In this document: positions 16,948 through 26,950 of the stretch, in pieces
Layout of the letters: each line of letters begins with the position of its first letter
How positions within the stretch are numbered: the stretch's first letter is position 1
Notes under the pieces: model-generated
Databases searched by the model: none
What the model saw: the letters and a program-made list of their open reading frames with translations, nothing else
Told to the model about the DNA's origin: nothing
Translations under genes and position numbers: made by a program
NCBI RefSeq assembly: GCF_030385785.1
Contig: NZ_JAUEDK010000014.1
Coordinates: forward strand, 27,059-91,058
Direction: 5' to 3'
From: Crenobacter oryzisoli
GTDB taxonomy: Bacteria; Pseudomonadota; Gammaproteobacteria; Burkholderiales; Chromobacteriaceae
DNA length: 64,000 nt

Positions 16948-17604
16948 ATGAACAAACTGACCCGCGACCAGATGGCTGAACGCGTCGCCCGCGACATTCC
17001 CGAAGGCTCGTACGTGAACCTCGGCATCGGCCTGCCGACCAAGGTGGCCAATTACCTGCCGAAGGAACGCGAAATCTTCCTGCACAGCGAAAACGGCTTG
17101 CTCGGCATGGGCGAAGCGCCGGAGCCGGGCGAAGAGGATCCGGAACTGATTAACGCCGGCAAGGAGCCAGTGACGCTGCTCGAAGGCGGTAGCTTCTTCC
17201 ACCACGGCGACTCGTTCGCGATGATGCGTGGCGGCCACCTCGACATCTGCGTGCTCGGCGCATTCCAGGTGTCGGCCACCGGCGACCTGGCCAACTGGCA
17301 CACCGGCGCCCCGGGCGCGATCCCGGCGGTTGGCGGCGCGATGGACCTGGCAGTCGGCGCCAAGCAGGTATTCGTGATGATGGACCTGCTCACCAAGACC
17401 GGCGAGAGCAAGCTGGTCGACGCGTGCAGCTACCCGCTGACCGGCGTTGGCTGCGTCGACCGCATCTACACCGACGTGGCCGTCATCGACGTGACCCCGG
17501 ATGGCCTGGTGGTGCGCGAACTGGTCGAAGGTAACAGCTTCGACGAACTGCAACGCATCGTCCCTGTTCCCCTCAAACTGGCCCCGCTGGCCGCCGCCGC
17601 ATAA
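16948..17604 (+). CDS. pcaJ: 3-oxoadipate CoA-transferase subunit B
   Basis: 218 residues, with AAAGGAG upstream. It contains YVNLGIGLPTKVANYLP and the active-site glutamate motif HSENGLLGMG (Glu ~residue 50), with GGAMDLAVGAKQVFVMMDLLTKTGESKLV typical of the B subunit. It partners PcaI in converting beta-ketoadipate to beta-ketoadipyl-CoA. pcaF starts 8 bp after the stop, so the three genes are translationally close. Confidence 0.95.
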   Translation: MNKLTRDQMAERVARDIPEGSYVNLGIGLPTKVANYLPKEREIFLHSENGLLGMGEAPEPGEEDPELINAGKEPVTLLEGGSFFHHGDSFAMMRGGHLDICVLGAFQVSATGDLANWHTGAPGAIPAVGGAMDLAVGAKQVFVMMDLLTKTGESKLVDACSYPLTGVGCVDRIYTDVAVIDVTPDGLVVRELVEGNSFDELQRIVPVPLKLAPLAAAA

Positions 17605-17612
17605 GGACAACC

Positions 17613-18815
17613 ATGGAAAACGCATACATCTGCGACGCGATCCGCACCCCGTTTGGCCGCTACGGCGGCACCCTCGCGAGCATCCGCGCCGACGATCTGG
17701 GCGCCTTGCCGATCAAGGCCCTGATGGAACGCAACCCGGGCGTCGACTGGGCTGCGATTGACGACGTGATCTACGGTTGCGCCAACCAGGCCGGTGAAGA
17801 CAACCGCAACGTGGCGCGCATGTCGAGCCTGCTCGCCGGGCTGCCGGTCGAGGTGCCGGGCAGCACCGTGAATCGCCTGTGCGGCTCCAGCCTCGACGCG
17901 ATCGGCATCGCCGCGCGCGCGATCAAGAGCGGCGAGACCGGCCTGATGATCGCCGGCGGCGTCGAGAGCATGTCGCGCGCGCCGTTCGTGATGGGCAAGG
18001 CCGACTCCGCATTCAGTCGTAATATGAAGATCGAGGACACCACGATTGGCTGGCGTTTCATTAACCCGCTGATGAAGGCGCAGTACGGTGTCGACTCGAT
18101 GCCGGAAACCGCCGAGAACGTCGCCACCGACTTCAACATTAGCCGCGCCGATCAGGACGCGTTCGCCCTGCGCAGCCAGCAGCGCACCGCCGCCGCGCAG
18201 GAAGCCGGAATCTTCGACGACGAGCTGATCCCGGTGACGATCCAGCAGAAGAAGGGCGACCCTATCCTCTTTACCAAGGATGAGCACCCGCGCGCGACCT
18301 CGCTCGAGGCGCTCGCCAAGCTGAAGGGCGTGGTGCGTCCGGATGGCACGGTGACCGCCGGCAACGCGTCGGGCGTGAACGACGGTGCGGCCGCGTTGCT
18401 CTTGGCGAATGAGGCAGCCGCCGGCCGTTATGGCCTGACGCCGCTGGCACGTGTCGTCGCGGTGGCGACGGCGGGCGTTGCGCCGCGCATCATGGGCTTT
18501 GGCCCGGCGCCGGCGATTCGAAAGGTGCTTGCCAAGGCCGGCCTGACGCTCGACCAGATCGACCTGATCGAGCTGAACGAAGCATTCGCCGCACAGGCAC
18601 TGGCGGTGACGCGCGACATAGGCCTCGCTGACGACGACGCGCGCGTCAACCCGAACGGCGGCGCAATCGCACTTGGCCACCCGCTAGGCGCATCGGGTGC
18701 ACGCCTCGTGACGACCGCGGCCTACCAGCTGGCGCGTACCGGTGGCCGCTACGCACTGTGTACTATGTGTATCGGGGTGGGGCAGGGCATCGCGCTGATC
18801 ATCGAGCGCGTCTGA
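17613..18815 (+). CDS. pcaF: 3-oxoadipyl-CoA thiolase
   Basis: 400 residues. Thiolase features are complete: the nucleophilic cysteine in NRLCGSSLDAIGIAARAI (~residue 90), GGVESMSRAPFVM, the C-terminal histidine in GGAIALGHPLGASGARL (~residue 352) and the second cysteine in CTMCIGVGQGIALI (~residue 385). It cleaves beta-ketoadipyl-CoA into succinyl-CoA and acetyl-CoA, the last pathway step. It follows pcaJ by 8 bp. A hairpin with a T-run separates it from pcaB. Confidence 0.95.
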   Translation: MENAYICDAIRTPFGRYGGTLASIRADDLGALPIKALMERNPGVDWAAIDDVIYGCANQAGEDNRNVARMSSLLAGLPVEVPGSTVNRLCGSSLDAIGIAARAIKSGETGLMIAGGVESMSRAPFVMGKADSAFSRNMKIEDTTIGWRFINPLMKAQYGVDSMPETAENVATDFNISRADQDAFALRSQQRTAAAQEAGIFDDELIPVTIQQKKGDPILFTKDEHPRATSLEALAKLKGVVRPDGTVTAGNASGVNDGAAALLLANEAAAGRYGLTPLARVVAVATAGVAPRIMGFGPAPAIRKVLAKAGLTLDQIDLIELNEAFAAQALAVTRDIGLADDDARVNPNGGAIALGHPLGASGARLVTTAAYQLARTGGRYALCTMCIGVGQGIALIIERV

Positions 18816-18833
18816 CCCCCGAGACGCAACGAT

Positions 18834-18871
18834 GCCGTCAGGCTCGGCCCAGTCCGGGCCTGGCGGCTTTT
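18834..18871 (+). terminator. terminator or attenuator between pcaF and pcaB
   Basis: GCCGTCAGGC (18834-18843) pairs with GCCTGGCGGC (18858-18867), allowing one G-U pair, and is followed by TTTT. The short T-run and the close pcaB start suggest partial read-through that lowers pcaBDC relative to pcaIJF. Confidence 0.65.
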
Positions 18872-18883
18872 CCAAGGACAGCC

Positions 18884-20224
18884 ATGAAACTTCTTGATCC
18901 GCTGTTCAGGGCGGGCGAGTGCCGAGCGGTCTTCTCTGATGCGGCTGCACTGCAGTGCATGCTCGACTTCGAGGCGGCACTGGCTCATGCCGAGGCGGCC
19001 GTCGGCGTGATCCCCTCCGATGCGGTCGATCCGATCGCGGCGGCCTGCCACGCCGAACTCTACGACCTCGACGCGATCGCGCACGACGCGGCACGCGCCG
19101 GCAACCTCGCGATTCCGATGGTCAAGCACCTGACCGCACGCGTGAAGGACACCGATGCGTCCGCCGCCCGTTACGTGCATTGGGGAGCGACCAGCCAGGA
19201 TGCAATCGACACCGGCTTTGTGCTGCAACTCAAGCGAGCACTCTCCGTCGTCGAGGCCGACCTTCAGCGGCTGATCGTGGCGCTCGCCCGACGTACCGCC
19301 GAGCATCGCCACACTGTGATGGTCGGGCGTACCTGGATGCAGCACGCGCTGCCGACGACTCTCGGACTCAAACTCGCCGGTACGCTCGACGCGCTATTGC
19401 GCCACAGGCAGAGGCTGACGGAACTGACGCCGCGCGTGCTGGCGCTGCAGTTCGGCGGCGCCGCCGGCACGCTCGCGTCGCTCGGCGATGCCGGCATGTT
19501 GGTCGCTGAAAGATTGGCCGAGCAGCTGCAGCTGACGCTGCCCGCCACACCGTGGCACGGCCAGCGCGACCGCGTCGCCGAGGTAGCTGCCTGGTTCGGC
19601 AGCCTGACCGGCACGCTCGGCAAGCTCGCGCGTGATGTGTCCCTGCTGATGCAGACCGAGATTGGCGAGGTAGCCGAGCCCGCTGGTGCCGGGCGCGGCG
19701 GCTCGTCAACGATGCCTCACAAGCGCAACCCAGTCAGCTCGGCCGTGGTGCTGGCTGCCGCGCAACGCGTACCTGCGCTGGTCGGCACCGTGTTCTCGGC
19801 GATGGTGCAGGAGCACGAGCGCGGTCTCGGCGGCTGGCACGCCGAGTGGGAGGTGCTGCCCGAGCTGATCCAGCTGTCGGCCGGCGCCTTGTCGGTTAGT
19901 GCCGAACTCGTCGAAGGACTGGAGGTGCATCCCGACGCGATGCGGGCCAATCTCGACGTGACCGGTGGCCTGATCATGGCCGAGGCCGTCACGATGGCGC
20001 TGGGCGAGGCGCTGGGCCGGCTCGACGCGCACAAGCTCGTCGAGGAGAAATGCCGCCAGGCGCAGGCCGAAGGGCGCCACCTCAAGACGGTGCTGGCAGA
20101 GGAGCCTAAGATCACAATGCATTTGTCGACGGCAGAGCTCGAGCGCCTGCTCGATCCCGTCAATTACACCGGTGTGGCCGATACGCTGATCGGGCGTGTT
20201 TTGGCCGCCGCGGAAGGAGACTGA
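18884..20224 (+). CDS. pcaB: 3-carboxy-cis,cis-muconate cycloisomerase
   Basis: 446 residues from the ATG at 18884 with AAGGACA upstream; the frame is open further upstream inside pcaF but the family start is MKLLDPLFRAGECRAVFSD. It carries the fumarase/aspartase superfamily signature GSSTMPHKRNPVSSAVVLAAA (~residue 278), plus YVHWGATSQDAIDTG and RTWMQHALP. It lactonises 3-carboxymuconate, the product of protocatechuate 3,4-dioxygenase, to 4-carboxymuconolactone. pcaD follows after 3 bp. Confidence 0.95.
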   Translation: MKLLDPLFRAGECRAVFSDAAALQCMLDFEAALAHAEAAVGVIPSDAVDPIAAACHAELYDLDAIAHDAARAGNLAIPMVKHLTARVKDTDASAARYVHWGATSQDAIDTGFVLQLKRALSVVEADLQRLIVALARRTAEHRHTVMVGRTWMQHALPTTLGLKLAGTLDALLRHRQRLTELTPRVLALQFGGAAGTLASLGDAGMLVAERLAEQLQLTLPATPWHGQRDRVAEVAAWFGSLTGTLGKLARDVSLLMQTEIGEVAEPAGAGRGGSSTMPHKRNPVSSAVVLAAAQRVPALVGTVFSAMVQEHERGLGGWHAEWEVLPELIQLSAGALSVSAELVEGLEVHPDAMRANLDVTGGLIMAEAVTMALGEALGRLDAHKLVEEKCRQAQAEGRHLKTVLAEEPKITMHLSTAELERLLDPVNYTGVADTLIGRVLAAAEGD

Positions 20225-20227
20225 ACC

Positions 20228-21007
20228 ATGCCCATCCTCAAGCTCGACCCCTATCACATTCACTACGAGCTGGACGGCCCGGAAAATGCGCCAGTGCTGG
20301 TGCTGTCCAACTCGCTCGGCACCACCCTCGACATGTGGGCACCGCAGATCGACGCGTTGCGCTGGAAGTTTCGCGTGCTGCGCTACGACACGCGCGGCCA
20401 TGGTGAGACCTCGGCGATTCCCGGCCCGTATCAGCTCGCCCAGTTGGGGCGCGACGTACTGACGCTGATGGATGCGCTCAACATCGAGCGGGCCCACTTC
20501 TGCGGCATCTCGATGGGTGGTCTGACCGGGCTGTGGCTGGGCGTGCATGCGCCAAAGCGGCTCAACAAGCTGATCGTCAGCAATACCGCCGCCCGTATCG
20601 GCACCGAGGAAGGTTGGCAGGACCGGGCGCATCTGGTGCGCAGCGCGGGCATCCCGGAGGTGGCCGACGGTGCCGCCAGCCGCTGGTTCACCCCCGGCTT
20701 CATCCAGCATCAGCCGGAGCGGGTGGAAATGCTGCTGCGCCAACTGCGAGGCAGCCCGGAAGCCGGCTACGCTGCTTGCTGCGATGCACTGGCCGTAGCC
20801 GATCTGCGCGACGAGATTTCGCGCATCGAGGTGCCGCTGCTGGTGATTGCCGGTAAGCACGACCCGGTGACCACCCCGGAAGACGCACGGTTCATCGTCG
20901 ATCGCGTCAAGGGCGCGCGCTACGCGGAGCTGGAGGCATCGCACCTTTCCAACGTGGAAGCCAGTGCGGCCTTTACCGATGCAGCACTGAAGTTTTTGGT
21001 CGACTGA
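20228..21007 (+). CDS. pcaD: 3-oxoadipate enol-lactonase
   Basis: 259 residues, start 20228, with GGAGA overlapping the pcaB stop region. It is an alpha/beta hydrolase with the nucleophile elbow GISMGG (Ser ~residue 99), DTRGHGETS, the acid in KHDPVTTPEDARF and the histidine in EASHLSNVEAS (~residue 239). It hydrolyses beta-ketoadipate enol-lactone. The length is standard for a stand-alone PcaD; it is not fused to PcaC here. Confidence 0.93.
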   Translation: MPILKLDPYHIHYELDGPENAPVLVLSNSLGTTLDMWAPQIDALRWKFRVLRYDTRGHGETSAIPGPYQLAQLGRDVLTLMDALNIERAHFCGISMGGLTGLWLGVHAPKRLNKLIVSNTAARIGTEEGWQDRAHLVRSAGIPEVADGAASRWFTPGFIQHQPERVEMLLRQLRGSPEAGYAACCDALAVADLRDEISRIEVPLLVIAGKHDPVTTPEDARFIVDRVKGARYAELEASHLSNVEASAAFTDAALKFLVD

Positions 21008-21037
21008 CAGCACGGCCGGCCCGATTAAGGAAGACTC

Positions 21038-21412
21038 ATGGACGAAAAACAACGCTACGACCAGGGACTGACGGTGCGTCGCGCGGTACTCGGCGATGCG
21101 CACGTCGACCATACGCTCACCAAACGCAACGACTTTAATGGCGAGTTCCAGGAATTCATCACGCGCTACGCCTGGGGAGAGATCTGGACACGCGATGGCC
21201 TGCCGCGCCATACGCGCAGCCTGATCACCATCGCGATGTTGATCGCGCTCAATCGCGAGGCTGAGTTGCGCATGCATCTGCGGGCTGCGTTCAACAACGG
21301 CGTGACGCGCGATGAGATCAAAGAAGTGCTGATGCAGTCGGGCATTTACTGTGGGCTGCCTGCTGCGAATGCCGCCTTCCATCTGGCCGAGGAAGTATTC
21401 GAACAGATGTAA
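21038..21412 (+). CDS. pcaC: 4-carboxymuconolactone decarboxylase
   Basis: 124 residues, with AAGGAAG upstream of the ATG at 21038. The AhpD-like/CMD fold motifs are clear: QEFITRYAWGEIWTRDGLPRHTRSLITIAML and AELRMHLRAAFNNGVTRDEIKEVLMQSGIYCGLPAANAAF. It decarboxylates 4-carboxymuconolactone to the enol-lactone used by PcaD. It is the last gene of the pca run; a hairpin follows. Confidence 0.95.
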   Translation: MDEKQRYDQGLTVRRAVLGDAHVDHTLTKRNDFNGEFQEFITRYAWGEIWTRDGLPRHTRSLITIAMLIALNREAELRMHLRAAFNNGVTRDEIKEVLMQSGIYCGLPAANAAFHLAEEVFEQM

Positions 21413-21420
21413 AGACCGAA

Positions 21421-21450
21421 CTGCCCAGCGTCCTCAAAACGACTGGGCAG
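21421..21450 (+). terminator. hairpin downstream of pcaC
   Basis: CTGCCCAG (21421-21428) and CTGGGCAG (21443-21450) form an 8-bp stem eight bases after the pcaC stop. A T-run (GTTTTT) comes only 10 bases later, so it is a weak terminator candidate. Confidence 0.5.
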
Positions 21451-21602
21451 CCTAGGGCTCGTTTTTACCAGCATAACTGCAACGGTCGAGCATGGCACTG
21501 CATGTTGTCTAGCTACCGTTCCGGCGAGGTGCCTTGCCTGATGCGCCATGGCAAGCAAAAGGGCAGGGCACCGCCGAACGGGTGGCTACATTTATTATTT
21601 AG

Positions 21603-22307
21603 TTAGTGCCCATTGCGGCCCTTGCCGTCATGACCTCCCTTGTCGTGGCCGCCGAAACCGCCACCGTGATCGCCTTTGCCACCATCATGGTCGCCCCGTC
21701 CGTGGTCGCCTTTGCCACCATCATGGTCGCCCCGTCCGTGGTCGCCTTTGCCACCATCATGGTCGCCCCGTCCGTGGTCGCCTTTGCCACCATCATGGTC
21801 GCCCCGTCCGTGGTCGCCTTTGCCACCATCATGGTCGCCCCGTCCGTGGTCGCCTTTGCCACCATCGTGGTCACCCCGTCCGTGGTCGCCTTTGCCACCA
21901 TCATGGTCGCCATGATGATGACCGCCATTATCTCCTTTTCCGGGATCTCCGCCGTTGGGACCACCATTGTTCCCATTGTTGCTGGAGTCTGCTCCCCCAC
22001 GGTGGTCACTGCTTCCGCCGCTTGGGCCGCTATCGTTGCCTTTGCTCGCGCTATTGGCGCTGGCGCCGCTGTTAGTGCCACTGGTCCCGCCGTTGGTGTT
22101 GCCTACGCTACCGTTTCCACGGTTTGACGCTGAGCTTAATCCATCTTTGGCGGAAGTTTCACATGAATGAACACCGGAGCCGATACTGCAGCCGTTTGAG
22201 GAGAATCTGGCGGTGTCGGAATTGGTAGAGAAAGACATGGCCTCTTCCGCATAAGCGGAACCGGCCAAAAGCATTATGATGAGTGCGGACAGAGTGCGGA
22301 GCTTCAT
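21603..22307 (-). CDS. secreted Gly/Asp/His-rich tandem-repeat protein
   Basis: 234 residues from the ATG at 22307 (GGAGA upstream). A signal peptide MKLRTLSALIIMLLAGSAYA is followed by a Ser/Asn/Gly-rich linker (residues ~25-110), an HHH cluster, then seven 12-residue repeats GDHDGGKGDHGR and a Gly/His tail. The composition suggests a disordered, metal- or calcium-binding exported protein, but no characterised family is recognised. Two cysteines lie in the N-terminal linker (SNGCSIGSGVHSCETS). It stands alone between pcaC and an AT-rich stretch. The repeat makes all three opposite frames open as well; these are shadows. Confidence 0.7.
   Translation of the reverse strand: MKLRTLSALIIMLLAGSAYAEEAMSFSTNSDTARFSSNGCSIGSGVHSCETSAKDGLSSASNRGNGSVGNTNGGTSGTNSGASANSASKGNDSGPSGGSSDHRGGADSSNNGNNGGPNGGDPGKGDNGGHHHGDHDGGKGDHGRGDHDGGKGDHGRGDHDGGKGDHGRGDHDGGKGDHGRGDHDGGKGDHGRGDHDGGKGDHGRGDHDGGKGDHGGGFGGHDKGGHDGKGRNGH
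21660..21911 (-). repeat. seven tandem 36-bp repeats in the Gly/Asp/His-rich gene
   Basis: The period is 36 bp and keeps the reading frame (12 codons, GDHDGGKGDHGR). Units are nearly identical in DNA; one unit near 21865 carries base changes (CATCGTGGTCACC) and the last ends GG instead of GR. Such identity points to recent slippage or unequal exchange, and copy number probably varies between strains. Confidence 0.9.
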
Positions 22308-23195
22308 GGCATTTCTCCCGTTATACAAAAAGTAATAAGGGACTCGGCCTCTATCTCCATTTTGATAAAGAGGCTCTTTTTGCCCATCCGGGGTCTATAA
22401 TGCCCTCCAGCTTTTATCTATGCGGGTAGGGTATCTTTATTGTGCAAAAACCGTGCCTAATGAATTAAGCTCCGCTATATGGTTTGACTTTTGGTTTGAA
22501 TAATGCGTTTTGCGTTGTGAAAATAACCATGAAAATCATGCAGATATGGTGTTTTTGTTAATGTGATGGAGTTGTTGGGACGCTTTGTTTCGACTTGTTT
22601 TCTGGCTTTGTATGGTCAAAAAATGGCGGGGTGGGATCATTGATATGGCATTATTTTGACCGGGCTTATGAAGTGTCTCAGGAGTGGTACAGATTATTTC
22701 GTTGCCGTGGCTGATGCTGTGCAGGCTGTCATATTTTTTGCTGTTTCATGACATTTAAAGTGAATGTGTCAGTATTGGGACAGCTCGCTGATTACAGGGA
22801 GAAAATATGAGCAAGTCCCATATAGGCTGTTTCAGAACTGATACATCAAATCCGGTCAAGCGTTGAATGGCGGATGGGTGGGGAGGGGGAGTCGTTTTTT
22901 AGGGCTGTTTGGCTGAGGCGCTATCTGCAGGAAGCCGGTATGTGGGCTCTGTGGAGGTTGCGATAAGAGTCGCTAACAAAAATCTTGCTGCAGCGTTGCA
23001 CTGAGTTTTGTTAGCGGCTTTAAGAACCTGTTTACGATCTCGCGAACGAAGGGGCAGCCAAGGCGAAATGGTGCGAAAAAGCGGGCTGCAGCGGAAGGAG
23101 ACGCCTGATAGCGGTGTGGTGGCTGCGGGTTGAGCAACAGCTCTCTTGTTTCTCCTCATTGCTCGGATAAGATAGGCCCCATTAAATCGCCACGC
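22308..23195. other. AT-rich intergenic stretch without a convincing gene
   Basis: 888 bp clearly poorer in GC than its surroundings. It contains a small stem (GCCTCT 22347-22352 / AGAGGC 22369-22374 with a following T-run on the plus strand), a MITE copy at 22967-23020, and a 19-codon frame at 22807-22866 (MSKSHIGCFRTDTSNPVKR) with an AGGGAG site. No protein family was recognised. It looks like acquired or degenerating DNA. Confidence 0.6.
22967..23020. mobile_element. MITE copy A (54 bp), TAA target duplication
   Basis: Ends GAGTCGCTAACAAAAATC (22967-22984) and GTTTTGTTAGCGGCTT (23005-23020) are inverted repeats of each other. TAA flanks both sides (22964-22966, 23021-23023). It is an internally shortened relative of the copies at 30257 and 38055. 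It has no coding capacity. Confidence 0.8.
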
Positions 23196-23972
23196 ATGAA
23201 ACCTTCGATGATCATTCTCAACCAACGACAACAGGAACTCTTGAGCTGGGTACAGCGTGACGGCCACGTCACCGTCGAAAAGCTCGCGGCGCATTTTGGC
23301 GTTACCTACCAGACCATACGTCGAGACATCAGCCTGCTGGCGGGCGAGAAGCTATTGCATCGGATGCATGGCGGGGCCAGCGTCCTGTCTAGCGTGGAAA
23401 ACGTCGCTTACAACGAGCGCCAGGTGCTGTTCAGCACCGAGAAGCAGCGCATCGCCAAGCTGGTGGCCGAGCACATCCCGAACCACGCCTCGCTTTTCAT
23501 CAATCTGGGCACGACCACCGAGGAAGTCGCCAAGGCGCTGCACAATCACCGCGGCCTGCATGTGATCACCAACAACCTCAATGTGGCGGCGATGATGTGC
23601 GACTACCCGGACTGTGAGGTGATCGTGGCGAGCGGCGTGATGCGGCCACGCGACCGGGGCATCATCGGCGAGGCGACCATCGAGTTTATCCGCAAGTTCA
23701 AGGTCGACTACGCAATCATCGGCATCTCCAGCATCGAGAACGACGGCACACTGCGTGATTTCGACCTACGCGAGGTACGCACCTCCGAGGCGATCATCCA
23801 GCAATCGCGCAATGTGTTCTTGGTCGCCGATCATTCCAAGTTCGGCCGCCCCGCGCTGGTGGAGCTGGGCCATCTGTCGAAGATCACCGCGCTGTTCACC
23901 GATAGGCCGGTGTCAGACGAGATGGCCGAGGTGATCGCCGAGGCGAAAACGGAGCTCTTCGTCGCCGACTGA
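23196..23972 (+). CDS. glpR: DeoR-family repressor, GlpR type
   Basis: 258 residues from the ATG at 23196; ATG 23208 is an alternative and neither has a strong ribosome site. N-terminal HTH: RQQELLSWVQRDGHVTVEKLAAHFGVTYQTIRRDISLLAGEKLLHRMHGGA (the DeoR signature). The sensor domain has the phosphosugar-binding motifs FINLGTTTEEVAKAL, VITNNLNVAAM and VADHSKFGRPALVELGHL. GlpR binds glycerol-3-phosphate and represses glp genes; glpK, glpF and glpD lie immediately downstream, which supports the symbol. A stem at 24003-24035 follows the stop. Confidence 0.88.
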   Translation: MKPSMIILNQRQQELLSWVQRDGHVTVEKLAAHFGVTYQTIRRDISLLAGEKLLHRMHGGASVLSSVENVAYNERQVLFSTEKQRIAKLVAEHIPNHASLFINLGTTTEEVAKALHNHRGLHVITNNLNVAAMMCDYPDCEVIVASGVMRPRDRGIIGEATIEFIRKFKVDYAIIGISSIENDGTLRDFDLREVRTSEAIIQQSRNVFLVADHSKFGRPALVELGHLSKITALFTDRPVSDEMAEVIAEAKTELFVAD

Positions 23973-24002
23973 GCACCCTCCAGGGCTCCACAGCTTATCC
24001 CC

Positions 24003-24035
24003 GAGCGGCCTTCTCCCGTGCAAGGCGGGCCGCTC
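24003..24035 (+). terminator. hairpin downstream of glpR
   Basis: GAGCGGCC (24003-24010) and GGCCGCTC (24028-24035) form an 8-bp GC-rich stem 30 bp after the stop. There is no T-run, so Rho-independent termination is uncertain. Confidence 0.4.
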
Positions 24036-24230
24036 GCAGACACCCCTCGCGTTCCGCCCGGAGAGGCGCTGCCATAGGCACGCGTGTTCACACGGTTCGA
24101 CCCGCCTTTTGTTGGCTTTTCAGTCGTCCTTCCATCTTCTGCCGCTCACGCTGTCTCAGATTTCCCACCATGATGAAAGTGGATTTGCCCGTGCAATCAA
24201 GCGTTTGTCGGGAGCGTTAGACTGTTCTTG

Positions 24231-24313
24231 AATGTTGTTTTTGTGTTCTTTATATTTTTCTTTCATGTCGCAATTTACCGATATAGAATGCCGATGCGAC
24301 ATAAAACAACATT
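24231..24313 (+). promoter_or_regulatory. glpK upstream region with two nested inverted repeats (candidate GlpR sites)
   Basis: This is the informative part of the 457-bp gap between glpR and glpK. AATGTTGTTTT (24231-24241) is mirrored by AAAACAACATT (24303-24313), and ATGTCGC (24265-24271) by GCGACAT (24296-24302). The region is AT-rich and recalls the ATGTTCG half-sites of known GlpR operators. Related words occur before glpD. Confidence 0.5.
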
Positions 24314-24429
24314 AATTTGTCATCGACGTCACCCTGGGACAGGGGTTTCGGGAGTCATCCCGGTTTTGGCCGCCGGATCGTGCGAGCACAGCGCGACCGG
24401 CGGGTTGATGTGCAAAGGAGAGCAGACCC

Positions 24430-25926
<1,497 letters not shown>

Positions 25927-26056
25927 GCGCCGTCACCATCCCTTCCCGTGTCGCCGCACCTTGCGCCAATTCGGTCGTGGGCGGCGACGCCGGGTCACCT
26001 CGCTGCGTTTTTGTCAGTGACTCCGAGTTCGTACTATTTAGTCGGGAACCCTATCC

Positions 26057-26770
26057 ATGACTCCATTGATTGCCGAATTCATCGGCACGGCCCTGCTGGT
26101 GCTGCTGGGCAACGGCGTGGTCGCCAATGTCATCCTCAACAAGACGAAGGGCCAGAACGGCGGCCTGATCGTGATCGCCTTCGGCTGGGCGATGGCGGTG
26201 TTCGTCGCGGTGTTCTGTGTCGCCTCATACAGCGGCGCCCATCTCAACCCGGCGGTCACCGTGGCGCTGGCGGTGGCGGGCAAGTTCGCCTGGGCCAGTG
26301 TGCCGGGCTATGTAGCTGCCCAGATGGCTGGCGGCATGGCTGGCGCCTTCTTGGTCTGGCTGATGTATCGCCATCACTTCGAGACCACCGAGTGCGCCGA
26401 CACCAAACTGGCGGTGTTCTGCACCGGTCCGGCGATCCGCAGCCTACCGGGTAACCTGGCGTCCGAGATCATCGCCACCTTTGTACTGGTGTTCGCGGTG
26501 TTGCACATGGTGTCGCCCAAAGTATCGCTCGGCGCGATCGACGCGCTGCCGGTCGGTCTGTTAGTGCTGGGCATTGGCGTGTCGCTAGGAGGCACCACCG
26601 GTTACGCGATGAGCCCGGCGCGGGATCTGGCGCCGCGGCTGATGCACGCGCTGCTGCCGATCAGCGGCAAGCGCGACAGCGACTGGGGCTACGCGTGGGT
26701 GCCGGTGGTCGGCTCGCTGACGGGGGGCGTGCTGGCGGCATTGCTGCACAGCAAGTTGCTGATGGCCTGA
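26057..26770 (+). CDS. glpF: glycerol uptake facilitator (aquaglyceroporin)
   Basis: 237 residues, starting 130 bp after glpK. It is a MIP-family channel with six membrane segments and two half-helices. The first pore motif HLNPAVTVA is canonical; the second reads MSPARDLAPR, so the usual NPA is SPA. The aspartate after the second motif (ARD) is the glyceroporin mark. It lets glycerol diffuse across the inner membrane, to be trapped by GlpK. Two stem-loops follow the stop. Confidence 0.93.
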   Translation: MTPLIAEFIGTALLVLLGNGVVANVILNKTKGQNGGLIVIAFGWAMAVFVAVFCVASYSGAHLNPAVTVALAVAGKFAWASVPGYVAAQMAGGMAGAFLVWLMYRHHFETTECADTKLAVFCTGPAIRSLPGNLASEIIATFVLVFAVLHMVSPKVSLGAIDALPVGLLVLGIGVSLGGTTGYAMSPARDLAPRLMHALLPISGKRDSDWGYAWVPVVGSLTGGVLAALLHSKLLMA

Positions 26771-26808
26771 CGTTGCCCGTCGCGTCCGTTTGGACGCGGC
26801 CCTTTCTG

Positions 26809-26836
26809 AGCCCGACGCGTTCGTGGCGGGCTTTTC
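26809..26836 (+). terminator. Rho-independent terminator after glpF
   Basis: AGCCCG (from 26809) pairs with CGGGCT (ending 26832) around a short loop, followed by TTTTC. A second stem GCGTCC-GTTT-GGACGC lies just upstream (26782-26797). Confidence 0.75.
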
Positions 26837-26950
26837 TATTGGGGGGTGGGAATTGCTGTTGTTTTTGTCTGGTTACTGTTCGGGCTGGCTCGATCCAATG
26901 TCTGCTCTCTGGTAAATGCAACAAATAAAGAACAAAAATGATCATTAAAG

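Noticed and set aside
19706..21382. A 558-codon minus-strand frame opposite pcaB, pcaD and pcaC
   Set aside because: It spans three recognised plus-strand genes and has shadow-type composition.
21548..22127. Three plus-strand open frames across the repeat of the Gly/Asp/His-rich gene
   Set aside because: A 36-bp period keeps every frame free of stops; only the minus-strand frame has a signal peptide and ribosome site.
22899..23294. A 131-codon minus-strand frame in the AT-rich stretch
   Set aside because: It crosses a MITE and the start of glpR, with no ribosome site and no similarity.
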